From the NCBI RefSeq assembly GCF_901447495.1, contig NZ_CABDWS010000025.1:1-38943 (forward strand): 38,943 nt of DNA, written 5' to 3'. Below are positions 8,151 through 16,600 of the stretch, one piece after another; positions within the stretch are counted from its first letter, which is position 1; the number at the start of each line of letters is the position of its first letter. This DNA comes from Haloimpatiens lingqiaonensis. GTDB lineage: Bacteria; Bacillota; Clostridia; Clostridiales; Clostridiaceae. The notes beneath the pieces are model-generated. The model made no database searches. It had not been told where the DNA came from and saw only the letters and a program-made list of their open reading frames with translations. The position numbers and the translations under genes are program-made.

Positions 8151-8585
8151 TTACCTATTTAAAGATTTACATTCTGAGCAGTAACCATATATCTCAAATT
8201 TGTGTCCTATTACTTGAAAGTTAACTTTATCTTTTAATTCTTCCTCAATATCATGAAAAGGACATTCATCAATGGGAATCATTTTATGGCATTTAATACA
8301 AATCAAATGATGTTTATGTTCATTTTGATTTAATTGGTATCGTGCTTTCCCATCATCCATAAAGCTTGATTTTATAGTTAACCCCTTGGCGCTTAGAGTT
8401 TCAAGGGTTCTATACACAGTAGAAATCCATATAGATATATCCTTGTCCTTTAAATTTAGAAAAACCTCTTCTGCTGTCAAAGGCATTTGTGTTTCTGCCA
8501 ATATTCCCAGTATAGCAATTCTATGCTTTGTATTTTTAATACCTTTTTCTTCTAAAGCTTCCTTAAATCTTTCCTTTTCCTGCAA
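8151..8585 (-). CDS. Fur-family metalloregulator, probably zinc-responsive (Zur)
   Basis: A Fur-family repressor of about 144 residues. The winged helix is in the first 85 residues (WISTVYRTLETL recognition helix), followed by the EHKHHL metal-binding His cluster, and two CxxC pairs (CIKC and CSEC) that form the structural zinc site. It is last in line after znuA-znuC-znuB on the same strand, so a Zur role is likely, though PerR/Fur cannot be excluded by sequence alone. The frame is open up to 8603 with a TTG there. The GAAAGGG Shine-Dalgarno abuts the ATG at 8594 and fits best (9 bases) with TTG at 8585. The start is therefore uncertain. Confidence 0.88.
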   Translation of the reverse strand: MQEKERFKEALEEKGIKNTKHRIAILGILAETQMPLTAEEVFLNLKDKDISIWISTVYRTLETLSAKGLTIKSSFMDDGKARYQLNQNEHKHHLICIKCHKMIPIDECPFHDIEEELKDKVNFQVIGHKFEIYGYCSECKSLNR

Positions 8586-8677
8586 TAAGCTCATCCCTTT
8601 CAATAGAACAACTTTGTTTTAAAAGTTTTTAATCATAACTTTTAATTTTATCTAAAAAATCCTTTATTTGTGGTTAA

Positions 8678-9505
8678 TTATTTTATTTTTATAGTTTTTA
8701 ATAAAAATTTCTTTATTACATTCTTATAGAACAAAATGCAAATAAGCATTATAACACCTATTATTACTATTGTACCACCAGGTTTTAAATCTACAATATA
8801 TGAAATATATAGTCCTAAAACAGTAGATGTCACAGCAAAAATTACAGAAAAAATTACTGTTTGCTTATAACTTTTAGAGATTTGCATTGCAGCTGCAACT
8901 GGCAACACCATAAGCGAAGATATTACAAGTGTCCCCACAGTCCTTGCAGATATAGAAACTGTAATAGCCGTAAGCAGTGTGAATATAAAATTTATACTTT
9001 TAATAGGTATTCCCGCAAGCCTTGCAGATTCCTCATCAAAGGTAATATAAAATAATTCTTTATATAGTAATATTACAGCCAAAATAACAACTGCACTTAA
9101 GGTAACTACCATGTAAAGCTCAAAATCTGTTATAGCAACGATACTTCCAAAAAGAAAACTGCTAAAACTAGCACCATTTTTAACAAATCCAGATAATATA
9201 CCAGCTATACCTATTCCCGCTGACATTATAACAGCTATTGCAATTTCCGAATACTTTGGAAAGGATTTACGTATTTTCTCTATACCAAAGGCAGAAATAA
9301 CTGAAAAAACTATAGCTCCAATTATAGGATTAAATCCAAAGGCTAACCCTGCAGCTACCCCTGCAAGGGAATTATGTGAAAGTGAATCTCCAATCATAGA
9401 AAGTCTTTTCAGTACGACTATTACACCGATACATGGTGTTATAATTGCTATGAGTATTCCAACAACAAAGGCCCTCTGCATAAAATCATATTGAAATATG
9501 CTCAT
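8678..9505 (-). CDS. znuB: Zinc ABC transporter permease ZnuB
   Basis: A metal ABC permease of the ABC-3 family with 7-8 membrane segments and the RLSMIGDSLSHNSLAGVAAG loop that contacts the ATPase. Length 275 is normal. The frame is open to 9541, but the ATG at 9505 has GAGGG 7 bases upstream and follows the znuC stop by one base, so it is the likely start. It forms the membrane channel of the uptake system with ZnuC and ZnuA. The metal could also be manganese, but the Fur-family neighbour and His-rich binding protein favour zinc. Confidence 0.92.
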   Translation of the reverse strand: MSIFQYDFMQRAFVVGILIAIITPCIGVIVVLKRLSMIGDSLSHNSLAGVAAGLAFGFNPIIGAIVFSVISAFGIEKIRKSFPKYSEIAIAVIMSAGIGIAGILSGFVKNGASFSSFLFGSIVAITDFELYMVVTLSAVVILAVILLYKELFYITFDEESARLAGIPIKSINFIFTLLTAITVSISARTVGTLVISSLMVLPVAAAMQISKSYKQTVIFSVIFAVTSTVLGLYISYIVDLKPGGTIVIIGVIMLICILFYKNVIKKFLLKTIKIK

Positions 9506-9506
9506 C

Positions 9507-10277
9507 TTATCCCTCTTTCCTACAACAGTTTTTATAGTCATGCATATGAAGATTCACATCATATCCATAAATTTCCGTAACAATTTCTCTAGTGATTCCT
9601 TCCTTTGTATTATGTTCAAATAAACCATTTTCTCCTAAGCAAATAAGCCTATTTGCATGAACAGTTATAGCTCCTATATCATGGGTAACCATAACTATAG
9701 TTAATCCAAGGGTTTTATTAAGCCGTGCAAGCAAGCAATATACTGCTTCCTCTGACTTTGCATCAATCCCAACTGTAGGCTCATCTAAAAATAGTATTTC
9801 AGGTTGACTTACAAGGGCCCTAGCTATAAATACCCTTTGCTGCTGCCCTCCTGATAAATTTCCTATAAGTCTTTTTCTGTAATCCTGCATTCCTACTTTC
9901 TCTAAAGCATCGTAAACCATATCTTTATGTTTCTTTTTAGGCAATCTAAAAAGTCCAATTTTAGAAAAAAGATTAACCTCAACCACCTCTTCAACAGTTG
10001 CAGGAAAATTACCATTAAAAGAGTTTGCCTTTTGAGATATATAACCAATTTTATCCCATTTTTTTAAGTTCTCTATATTCTCTCCCAATAATTTAATCTC
10101 ACCACTCATGGGTGTAAGTATTTTTAGCATTAATTTTATAAGAGTACTTTTTCCAGAGCCATTTGCACCAATAATGCCTAAAAAGTCTCCCTTATTTACT
10201 GAAAAGTTTATATTATCCAATAAAATATTTTCACTATATCCAAAACTCAAGTTATTTACTTCAATGATTTTATTCAT
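9507..10277 (-). CDS. znuC: Zinc ABC transporter ATP-binding protein ZnuC
   Basis: A 256-residue ABC ATPase. Walker A GANGSGKST is at residues 37-45, the signature LSGGQQQR at 141-148, Walker B ILFLDEPT at 161-168, and VTHDIG holds the switch His. The C-terminal tail (NLHMHDYKNCCRKEG) is rich in His and Cys, as in several metal-transport ATPases. It sits between the binding protein and the permease in the metal-uptake operon, 1 base from znuB. Confidence 0.93.
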   Translation of the reverse strand: MNKIIEVNNLSFGYSENILLDNINFSVNKGDFLGIIGANGSGKSTLIKLMLKILTPMSGEIKLLGENIENLKKWDKIGYISQKANSFNGNFPATVEEVVEVNLFSKIGLFRLPKKKHKDMVYDALEKVGMQDYRKRLIGNLSGGQQQRVFIARALVSQPEILFLDEPTVGIDAKSEEAVYCLLARLNKTLGLTIVMVTHDIGAITVHANRLICLGENGLFEHNTKEGITREIVTEIYGYDVNLHMHDYKNCCRKEG

Positions 10278-10324
10278 AGCACTTTTCTCAGTTACCCCCT
10301 ACATAATTTTAAAGTTTAATTGTA

Positions 10325-11251
10325 TTATTGCAATGCTTTTTTCAATATTTCTAAATTGTCATTCATTATAGAGAAATATTCTTTACCCGCGTTCATATCC
10401 TCATCTTTAATGCCTTCTAATGGGTTTAAAATAGCTATTTTAGTTCCTGTTTCTTTTGATATCGCCTCTGCTACCTTAGGGCTTAATAGTTCTTCTGAAA
10501 ATATATATTTAACATTATTTTCTTTTACATAGTTCACTATTTCAGCCATTCTTGCTGGTGAAGGTTCTGACTCCGCATTTAGTCCTTCTATACCTACTTG
10601 TTTCAATCCATAGGCATCACATAAATATCCAAAGGCTTCATGAGATACCACCATGTTCTTTTGGGTAAATTTTCCCACAGCCTCTTTGTATTTTTTATCT
10701 AATTGATCCATTTTCCTAGCATTATCCTCATAATTTTTTTCATAATAAGACTTGTTAGAAGGATCTGCCTTTACAAGTGCGTCTTTAATAGCTTCCATCT
10801 GCTTCTTTGCATTCATAGGATTTAGCCATACATGAGGATCATGCTTTAGGTGTTCATCACCATGAGCATTATCTAAAAGCTTTATTTCCTTAGATGTTTC
10901 CACTGCAATTAAATCCTTATTTTTCAATGTTTTTAATACTTTATCTATCCACCCTTCCATTCCAGCACCATTATAGACAATCACATCTGCCTCTTCAAGC
11001 TCAGCAATATTAGAAGGTTTAGGCTCCCAATCATGTGGCTCAATGCCTGCTGGAACTATATTGGTTATATTCACCTTATCCCCACCAATTTTTTTTGTTA
11101 AATCATACATAGCATAGAAACTAGTATAAACTGAAATCTTATTTTCATCTCTTTTACCTTGCTTTTCCTTAGGCTTATTGCTACACCCTGCTAATAAGGC
11201 TAAACATGCAATAATTATTAATGAAAATATTTTAAAAGTATTTTTCTTCAT
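10325..11251 (-). CDS. znuA: Zinc-binding lipoprotein ZnuA/AdcA-like
   Basis: A metal-binding protein of the ZnuA/TroA (cluster A-I) family, 308 residues from the chosen start. The signal peptide MKKNTFKIFSLIIIACLALLAGC ends in lipobox LAGC, so it is a membrane-anchored lipoprotein. Metal ligands are visible as His in GIEPHDWEP, the short HGDEHLKHDPHVWLNP loop, His in VVSHEAFGYL, and the C-terminal acidic ligand region. An upstream in-frame ATG at 11269 would put the AAAGGG Shine-Dalgarno inside the gene; the ATG at 11251 has it 9 bases away. A Fur/Zur-like operator lies at 11279-11299. Confidence 0.92.
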   Translation of the reverse strand: MKKNTFKIFSLIIIACLALLAGCSNKPKEKQGKRDENKISVYTSFYAMYDLTKKIGGDKVNITNIVPAGIEPHDWEPKPSNIAELEEADVIVYNGAGMEGWIDKVLKTLKNKDLIAVETSKEIKLLDNAHGDEHLKHDPHVWLNPMNAKKQMEAIKDALVKADPSNKSYYEKNYEDNARKMDQLDKKYKEAVGKFTQKNMVVSHEAFGYLCDAYGLKQVGIEGLNAESEPSPARMAEIVNYVKENNVKYIFSEELLSPKVAEAISKETGTKIAILNPLEGIKDEDMNAGKEYFSIMNDNLEILKKALQ

Positions 11252-11278
11252 TACATTCATCCCTTTCAAAAGACCTTT

Positions 11279-11299
11279 TGCAAATCATTCGCATTTGCA
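11279..11299 (-). promoter_or_regulatory. Fur/Zur-type operator upstream of znuA
   Basis: TGCAAAT (11279-11285) and ATTTGCA (11293-11299) form a perfect inverted repeat around 7 bases. Inside it, TGCAAAT-C-ATTCGCA is a 7-1-7 pattern with one mismatch, the arrangement typical of Fur-family boxes. It lies about 28 bases before the znuA start and beside a CATAAT -10-like hexamer, so binding would block transcription. Confidence 0.65.
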
Positions 11300-11458
11300 T
11301 TATGTTTATATTCTATACCAAAATTATACATAATGCAATGGTTTTTATTCCATTTGCTCATACCTATTATATTGACATATATTTTAAGTTGTATACCCCT
11401 ATCTAAAAAGATAATTTAAAAAGCTAGTCTGAAAAATAAAGTTTTTAGTTATCAAAAT
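11300..11458. promoter_or_regulatory. Upstream region of znuA
   Basis: AT-rich, no frame. On the minus strand it holds TATAAT at about 11360-11365 and other -10-like hexamers that could serve znuA. No further structure is seen. Confidence 0.35.
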
Positions 11459-11593
11459 ATAAACAGAGCTCTTAGCTTCAGATGGAGTTTTTACTCCAAC
11501 TGAAGGTTAGAGATCGTTATCCAGGGACGTAGCTGCCGTTATCTCCCACTTTGTTAGAAGTGGGAGTGTTACGGCAGGTAGTCATCGGATAAA
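11459..11593 (-). ncRNA. Structured 135-nt element, copy B
   Basis: The second copy of the element at 5161-5295, inverted in the window and in the same orientation relative to the next minus-strand operon (znuA, 190 bases downstream). Its pairing is better than that of copy A: TTATCC/GGATAA, CTGCCGT/ACGGCAG, CTCCCACTT/AAGTGGGAG and GGAG/CTCC are all perfect. A terminator-like hairpin abuts it at 11591. Read on the plus strand instead, the element would end directly in that terminator like a free-standing small RNA. The transcribed strand is therefore not certain. Confidence 0.5.
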
Positions 11594-11634
11594 AGCCTTA
11601 TCTGGTATATTTATCAGATAAGGCTTTTATTATA
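11591..11634. terminator. Hairpin terminator, dispersed family member 1
   Basis: AAAAGCCTTATCTG (11591-11604) is a perfect 14-bp inverted repeat with CAGATAAGGCTTTT (11615-11628), followed by TATTATATTT. Related hairpins occur at 19237-19298 and 23193-23249, each 3' of a minus-strand gene. Confidence 0.8.
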
Positions 11635-11715
11635 TTTAGTAGTCTTCATATCATTTAATTATTTATTGATTATTTATACATATTATTCCAAGCAATATTA
11701 GTAACTACCACTATT

Positions 11716-11907
11716 TCACCTAAACTCTTCACCTCTATTAATATTAATAATATCCCTCAAAATAGAAGCTGCAGCAGAAATTACACCAGATGCCCCTCCT
11801 ATAATTGTCAAATCCCCCAAAACATCCGTTTTGTATGTGACTCCTTTATTTTTTCCATCAACACTATAAAGTGGATGTGTAATATCTTTCTGAAATTTTA
11901 AGAATTC
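11716..11907 (-). pseudogene. 3' remnant of a homoserine-dehydrogenase-like gene
   Basis: A 63-codon open stretch without a start, directly after and in frame with the TGA stop of citX. The remnant reads HPLYSVDGKNKGV, then TDVLGDLTIIGGASG, then AAASILRDIININ. This is the pattern of the C-terminal end of the catalytic domain of homoserine dehydrogenases (a GVxx...GDxxGxxxxxGxGAG...A..DI series). The rest of the gene is missing, so a deletion probably joined citX to this tail. Family call moderately sure; non-functionality nearly certain. Confidence 0.45.
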
Positions 11908-12438
11908 TCATCTAAAATACTCCTTAGCCATAGATTCTATCTTAGCGATTAACTCTCCCACTTGGTGTCGCCTAGCTCTTCCACACTCAAAGGCATTACT
12001 TTCACATAATAAACATTTTCTTGGCTCTTTACCTAGCTCCTGTCTAGAAATTTGTTCTCCTTTTCCACTTAAAACATCAAAGTCGTACAATCTTCCCAAG
12101 GCATGTGTATCTTCAATATTAGTAGTTATCTTTTTCATTAAGTACGCTGGAATATTGAAAGCTCCAAAATACTCAGGACCGCTATTTTTATATATAGACT
12201 TTTCTTCTAAAATCACCAGGGAATTCCTATCTAACTTATCTTTAAAAACCTGTAAGCCTTCATCAAATATCTTTTTTATAAGAAAGTTATACTTTACTGC
12301 TCCAGGTATATTTAACTTATAGCATATAACTATATTTTGGTATTTCTCTAACAAACATTGTTGATACTGTACCCTCATATCCCTACATTTTAAAATATCC
12401 TGTAAGGATTGCTCCTGTCCTTGAAAATGCACATTCAT
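11908..12438 (-). CDS. citX: CitX, apo-citrate lyase phosphoribosyl-dephospho-CoA transferase
   Basis: A 176-residue holo-citrate lyase synthase. The C-terminal half shows the family motifs GRLYDFDVLSGKGEQISRQELG (about residues 115-137) and a Cys-rich RKCLLCESNAFECGRARRH (about 139-157). CitX attaches the 2'-(5''-phosphoribosyl)-3'-dephospho-CoA group to the serine of CitD. GGAGG stands 6 bases before ATG. The gene looks complete although citE and citF upstream are broken, so its product has a carrier protein but no complete lyase to serve. It closes the cluster. Confidence 0.9.
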   Translation of the reverse strand: MNVHFQGQEQSLQDILKCRDMRVQYQQCLLEKYQNIVICYKLNIPGAVKYNFLIKKIFDEGLQVFKDKLDRNSLVILEEKSIYKNSGPEYFGAFNIPAYLMKKITTNIEDTHALGRLYDFDVLSGKGEQISRQELGKEPRKCLLCESNAFECGRARRHQVGELIAKIESMAKEYFR

Positions 12439-12463
12439 AATAATCCTCCACTTTTTATTTAGA

Positions 12464-12529
12464 TGCTAGGTACTAGGTGCTAGGTGCGGAGTTGGGAGGG
12501 AGATCTATATTAAACTAGCACCTAGACAC
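12464..12529. repeat. Short CTAGGT-type direct and inverted repeats
   Basis: GCTAGGTACTAGGTGCTAGG is a 9-bp unit repeated about three times, and CTAGCACCTAG (12515-12525) is its inverted copy, so a hairpin with a 20-30 base loop can form. It lies between citF and citX. Function unknown; similar AT-poor repeats are usually neutral spacers. Confidence 0.6.
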
Positions 12530-12550
12530 TATTACCTTATCTTGCCTTTC

Positions 12551-13804
12551 CTACTTTACTTTTCTTACTACATCAATAATACTTCCATCCCTGTATTCCA
12601 CAACTGCAACTACTTTATCATCATATTTAACTTTTTCAGGAACTCCTACTATACTTTCAACCTTTTCCTTTAATTGCTCAATGGTAAACATAGGTATATT
12701 TATATCCTTAAATTTTTCAATCAAATCTTTTCTTCTTGGATTTATGGCAATACCAAATTCAGTAACGAGTACATCAACACTTTCACCTGGTGTAATAACT
12801 GTATTTACTGAATCTACTATGCATGGTATTCTTCCTCTAATTGTAGGAGTTACAATAATAGTTAATTTTGCACAAGCTGCTGTATCTGAATGGCCTCCAG
12901 AAGCTCCTCTTAAAACTCCATCTGAGCCAGTAATAACATTTACATTAAAATCTGTGTCTATCTCTAAAGCTGATAAAACAACTATATCCAGTTTATTTGC
13001 AATACATCCTCTATTATGTGGATTTGCATAAAAAGAGGAGTCTATCTCATGATGCATTGGATTTTTATCTATGGAATGTACCGCAGTTAAATCAAATCCC
13101 TGCACATCAAAAATATTTTTGATCAATCCTTCTTCAAGCATTTCTACCATTGGCCTAGTTATTCCACCTAAAGCAAAGCTTGCTTTAATTCCTCTTTGGA
13201 GCATTTCATTTCTTAAAAATCTACTTACAGCTAATGAAGCTCCCCCGGTTCCAGTTTGAAATGAAAAACCCTCCTTAAAATATTCAGATTCTGTTATAAC
13301 CTTACTGCAATATTCTGCAATTAGCAGTTCCTTTGGGTTTTTAGTGTATCTTGTGGCACCAGAAGCTATTCCTGCTGGATCCCCTATACTATCTACCTTA
13401 ACTACATAATCTACATTATGCTGCAAAATACTTGCAGGCATATTAGGAAAATCCACTAAGCAATCTGTTATTATAACTACTTTATCTGCATATAGTGCAT
13501 CTATTTTTGAATATCCCAAGGAACCACAATTAGCCTTTCCCCTTGAACCACTGGCATTGCCATATTCATCGCAGGAGGAAGCACCTAAAAATGCTACATC
13601 TATTTTAACATCACCTGCTTCAATGGCACGGGCTCTTCCCCCATGAGACCTTATAATTACAGGCTCCTCCATTAATCCATTAGATATCTCTTCTGCCAAT
13701 CTGCCCCTTAAACCACTAGTTGAAATTTTTGTAACTACACCATTTTTAATATGCTCTACTAGTGGACTGTGAATATTTGTAAGTGAACTAGGTATTAATG
13801 TTAA
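12551..13804 (-). pseudogene. citF: citF, citrate lyase alpha subunit, 5' end deleted
   Basis: The alpha subunit (citrate:acetyl-ACP transferase) is normally about 510 residues. Here the homologous frame begins near 13804 with [18 protein letters not shown] and runs 417 codons to the stop, so roughly the first 90 residues are missing. The rest is well preserved ([35 protein letters not shown] with the normal spacing, [27 protein letters not shown]). The frame runs out of the 3' part of citE in a different reading frame, so the two genes were joined by a deletion. An in-frame TTG at 13699 exists, but the product would lack its N-terminal domain. Confidence 0.88.
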
Positions 13805-14138
13805 CTTCTTCTATAACAGCTTCTACCCTTTCTATATCTTCTTTTCTCTCTGTCTTTGGAAGTCTAATTACATCTACCCCCGCTCTAACCACTGCTTCTA
13901 TATCATCTCTTCCAAAGGGGCTATCTAAGCCATTTATTCTTACAACAATTTCTGTATCACCATAATCTAAAGTTTTTATGGCATTGTAAACCACTAGTCT
14001 AGCTGCATCTTTCTGATTTATAGCAACTGCATCTTCTAAATCAAACATTAAAGAATCTGCTCCATAGATAGCTGCATCCTTAATCATTCCGGGATTGCTT
14101 CCTGGAACAAACATCATAGTCCTTCTTAATCGTTCCAT
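13788..14138 (-). pseudogene. citE: citE, citrate lyase beta subunit, 3' part deleted
   Basis: The start is normal: MERLRRTMMFVPGSNPGMI, then DSLMFDLEDAVA with the family's acidic metal-ligand region and IRLPKTERKEDIERVEAVI. CitE is usually about 290-300 residues. This frame stops at codon 117, and the last few residues (VNINT) come from beyond the deletion point, where citF sequence begins in another frame. The active-site region of the second half is gone, so citryl-ACP lyase activity is lost. It overlaps the citD stop by one base (TAATG), as in intact operons. Confidence 0.9.
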
Positions 14139-14437
14139 TAGTCAATTACCTCCCAATTATAATTTCCTTCAATACCACAGGCCCTAAAAATTGCACACTG
14201 TAACCTAGCCTTTATTGTGCAATCTAATGCTCCTCTATCCGTAGCTATTACTTTAACATTTTCTACCTCTAACTTTTCCAATGTTTCCATCATAACTTTT
14301 CTAATTTGTTTCCCAAATTGCTTTTCCACATTGCTTTTTAATTGTATTTCTATTCCTGAATCTTCATTTGGCAAAATCATTATTTGAATATCGCTTGATT
14401 CTAAGGTTCCAACTAATGATTCTTTTATAATTTTCAT
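14138..14437 (-). CDS. citD: CitD, citrate lyase acyl carrier protein (gamma subunit)
   Basis: A 99-residue acyl carrier protein. The LVGTLESSD stretch puts a serine exactly at residue 14, the known attachment site of the phosphoribosyl-dephospho-CoA arm. VEKQFGKQI and the C-terminal GALDCTIKARLQ are family-typical. The frame is open to a GTG at 14446, but GGAAGG is 8 bases from the ATG at 14437. The gene is intact between two deletion-fused pairs. Confidence 0.92.
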   Translation of the reverse strand: MKIIKESLVGTLESSDIQIMILPNEDSGIEIQLKSNVEKQFGKQIRKVMMETLEKLEVENVKVIATDRGALDCTIKARLQCAIFRACGIEGNYNWEVID

Positions 14438-14500
14438 AAAATTCACCTTCCATCAATATACTATATCTCAACTGTTAACTCTGAAAATTCCGAATATTTT

Positions 14501-15148
14501 CTACAATAAACTTTCCAGTTGCTTTGCCGCAAGATGTAGCCATTCTTCAGAATTTACAATATTCTTATTGCTTGCTTCTGAAAGCAATGCTAAATCCTTA
14601 GTGATAATCCCCTTATCTATGGTTTCAATACAAGCTCTTTCTAGTTTATATGAAAAGTCTACAAGTTCCTCTATTCCATCAAGTTCTCCACGTTTTCTAA
14701 GAGCTCCAGTCCATGCAAAAATAGTAGCCATAGGGTTTGTCGAAGTCTTCTCTCCCTTTAGGTATTTATAATAATGTTTTTGTACTGTGCCATGAGCAGC
14801 CTCATATTCAAAATATCCCTGTGGTGAAACTAATACAGATTTCATCATGGCCAAGCTTCCAAAAGCAGTGGCTACTAAATCAGACATAACGTCTCCATCA
14901 TAATTTTTACATGCCCAAAGCATTCCGCCCTGGGATTTTACGATACGGGCAACCACATCATCAATTAAAGTATAAAAATAAACTATACCAGCCTCCTTAA
15001 ACTTTTCTTTATAAGTACTCTCATATAGCCTATCAAATATAGCCTTAAAGTTAGCATCATAAGTCTTGGAAATAGTATCCTTAGTGGAAAACCAAAGGTC
15101 TATTTTCTTATCTAGTGCATAATTAAAGCAAGCCTTTGCAAAGCTTTC
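14501..15148 (-). pseudogene. icd: icd, NADP-type isocitrate dehydrogenase, 5' half deleted
   Basis: The frame holds the C-terminal 215 residues of a homodimeric isocitrate dehydrogenase of about 400. Recognisable are [53 protein letters not shown] (metal-binding Asp residues) and [18 protein letters not shown]. About 185 N-terminal residues are missing. At about 15148-15160 the sequence passes into the 3' side of the aconitase gene in another frame. Only a short internal GTG start (14956) remains, so no enzyme can be made. Confidence 0.88.
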
Positions 15149-16353
15149 AATACAGTAGTTTCAGGACTTGTTAAGTAAGCTTTTGCATCCTTTGTTCCAC
15201 TTCTCCCTTTAAAGTTTCTATTAAAAGTTCTCACAGTTACTCCTTCAGAACATGGTGCACAACCCATTCCAATACAAGGTCCACATGCATTTTCTAATAT
15301 TCTCGCACCTGCTTTAACTAAATATTTCATATCATTACTTTCAATCAAATGCTCTACCACCTGTCTTGAACCAGGACTAATGCTTAAATGAAGAGTATCA
15401 GAGATTGTTTTATCCTTGAGTGCTTTTGCAACAATTAAAAGATCTCTTAAGGATGAATTAGTGCAGGAGCCTATATTAACTTGATCTACTTTTATGCCAG
15501 CTACTTCAGATACTTTCTTAACATTTCCCGGACTATGTGGCAGCGCAACCATAGGTTCTACTTCTGCTAAATCTATTTCTATTACTTCATCATATTGAGC
15601 ATTTTCATCTGCTACAATTTCAGTCCACTGGTTTTCTCTTCCCTGGGATTTTAAAAATTCTCTTGTAATTTCATCACTTGGGAAAATACTAGTAGTACAT
15701 CCTGTTTCAGTTCCCATATTAGTAATTGTAGCTCTATCCGGCACACTTAAATTTTTAACACCCTCTCCAAAGTACTCAAATACTTTTCCCACTCCACCTT
15801 TTACATCTACACGTCTTAAAAGTTCTAGTATTACATCTTTTGCAGAAACCCAGGAAGAAAGTTTTCCTGTTAATTTAACTCCTACAATTTTAGGATACTT
15901 TATTCTAAAAGCTTCTCCTGCCATGGCAGCGGCAACATCCATGCCTCCTGCACCTATAGCCAAGGCTCCCATACCTCCTGCAGTAGGCGTATGACTATCA
16001 GAGCCAATTAAGGTTTTTCCAGGACCAGCAAATCTCTCTAAAAAAAGCTGGTGGCAAATGCCATTTCCAGGCCTAGAAAAATAAATGCTATATTTTTCTG
16101 CAACAGACCTTAAATAATTATGATCATCTGCATTTCTAAAGTCTGTCTGTAACATATTATGATCTACAAAACTTACACTTAATTCTGTCCTGACCCTATT
16201 TATTCCAATTGCTTCAAACTGTAAATACGCCATAGTTCCTGTAGCATCTTGAGTTAAGGTATGATCGATTTTTAAAGCTACCTCCTCCCCTACTGCCGCT
16301 TTTCCTTCTATAATATGAGCCTTCAATATCCTTTCTGTAATAGTTCCTGACAT
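15112..16353 (-). pseudogene. acn: Aconitase, 3' part (swivel domain) deleted
   Basis: Aconitate hydratase of the roughly 640-residue clostridial type. The preserved part has IGSDSHTPTAGG (112-127), GSCTNSS (296-301) and ACGPCIG (356-362), so cluster-ligand cysteines 297, 357 and 360 are present. At about codon 405 ([10 protein letters not shown]) it runs into icd sequence out of frame and stops after eight foreign residues. The C-terminal swivel domain with the catalytic serine is lost. The start has an AGGGGG Shine-Dalgarno. This would have converted citrate to isocitrate for the next enzyme on the way to 2-oxoglutarate. Confidence 0.88.
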
Positions 16354-16545
16354 TTTTAAAATCCCCCTATTTTTTGAATTAATTATTAGTACAGTATTAC
16401 CTTATGCTTACCCCTTACTAATAATCCTTCATTTAACCCATTTTATTCCTACCATTTTTTACATTATATTACTTTAATATTATTTAGTCAATAATTTATA
16501 TTTAATATAAAATTTACCACTAAATATATTATCATTAAAAATAAT
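16354..16545. promoter_or_regulatory. Upstream region of the acn-icd-cit cluster
   Basis: AT-rich spacer that must hold the cluster promoter. On the minus strand an AGGGGG ribosome binding site precedes ATG by 9 bases. I see no clear operator. Confidence 0.35.
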
Positions 16546-16592
16546 TATAAAAAATAAAAAAACTGCTGATAGCACATTCCATCAACAGTTTT
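16546..16592 (-). terminator. Terminator of the YhgE/Pip gene
   Basis: AAAACTGCTGAT (16559-16570) pairs with ATCAACAGTTTT (16581-16592) with one G-U, and a T-rich run follows on the minus strand. It lies just 3' of the stop at 16601. Confidence 0.85.
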
Positions 16593-16600
16593 CCACTAAA

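Noticed and set aside
12464-12529. Repeat array of functional interest
   Set aside because: Three short CTAGGT units and one inverted copy are too few and too simple; probably slippage.
14501-14956. Independent short isocitrate dehydrogenase gene starting at GTG 14956
   Set aside because: The homologous frame continues upstream to about 15148 and the GTG lies in a conserved valine position with no ribosome binding site.
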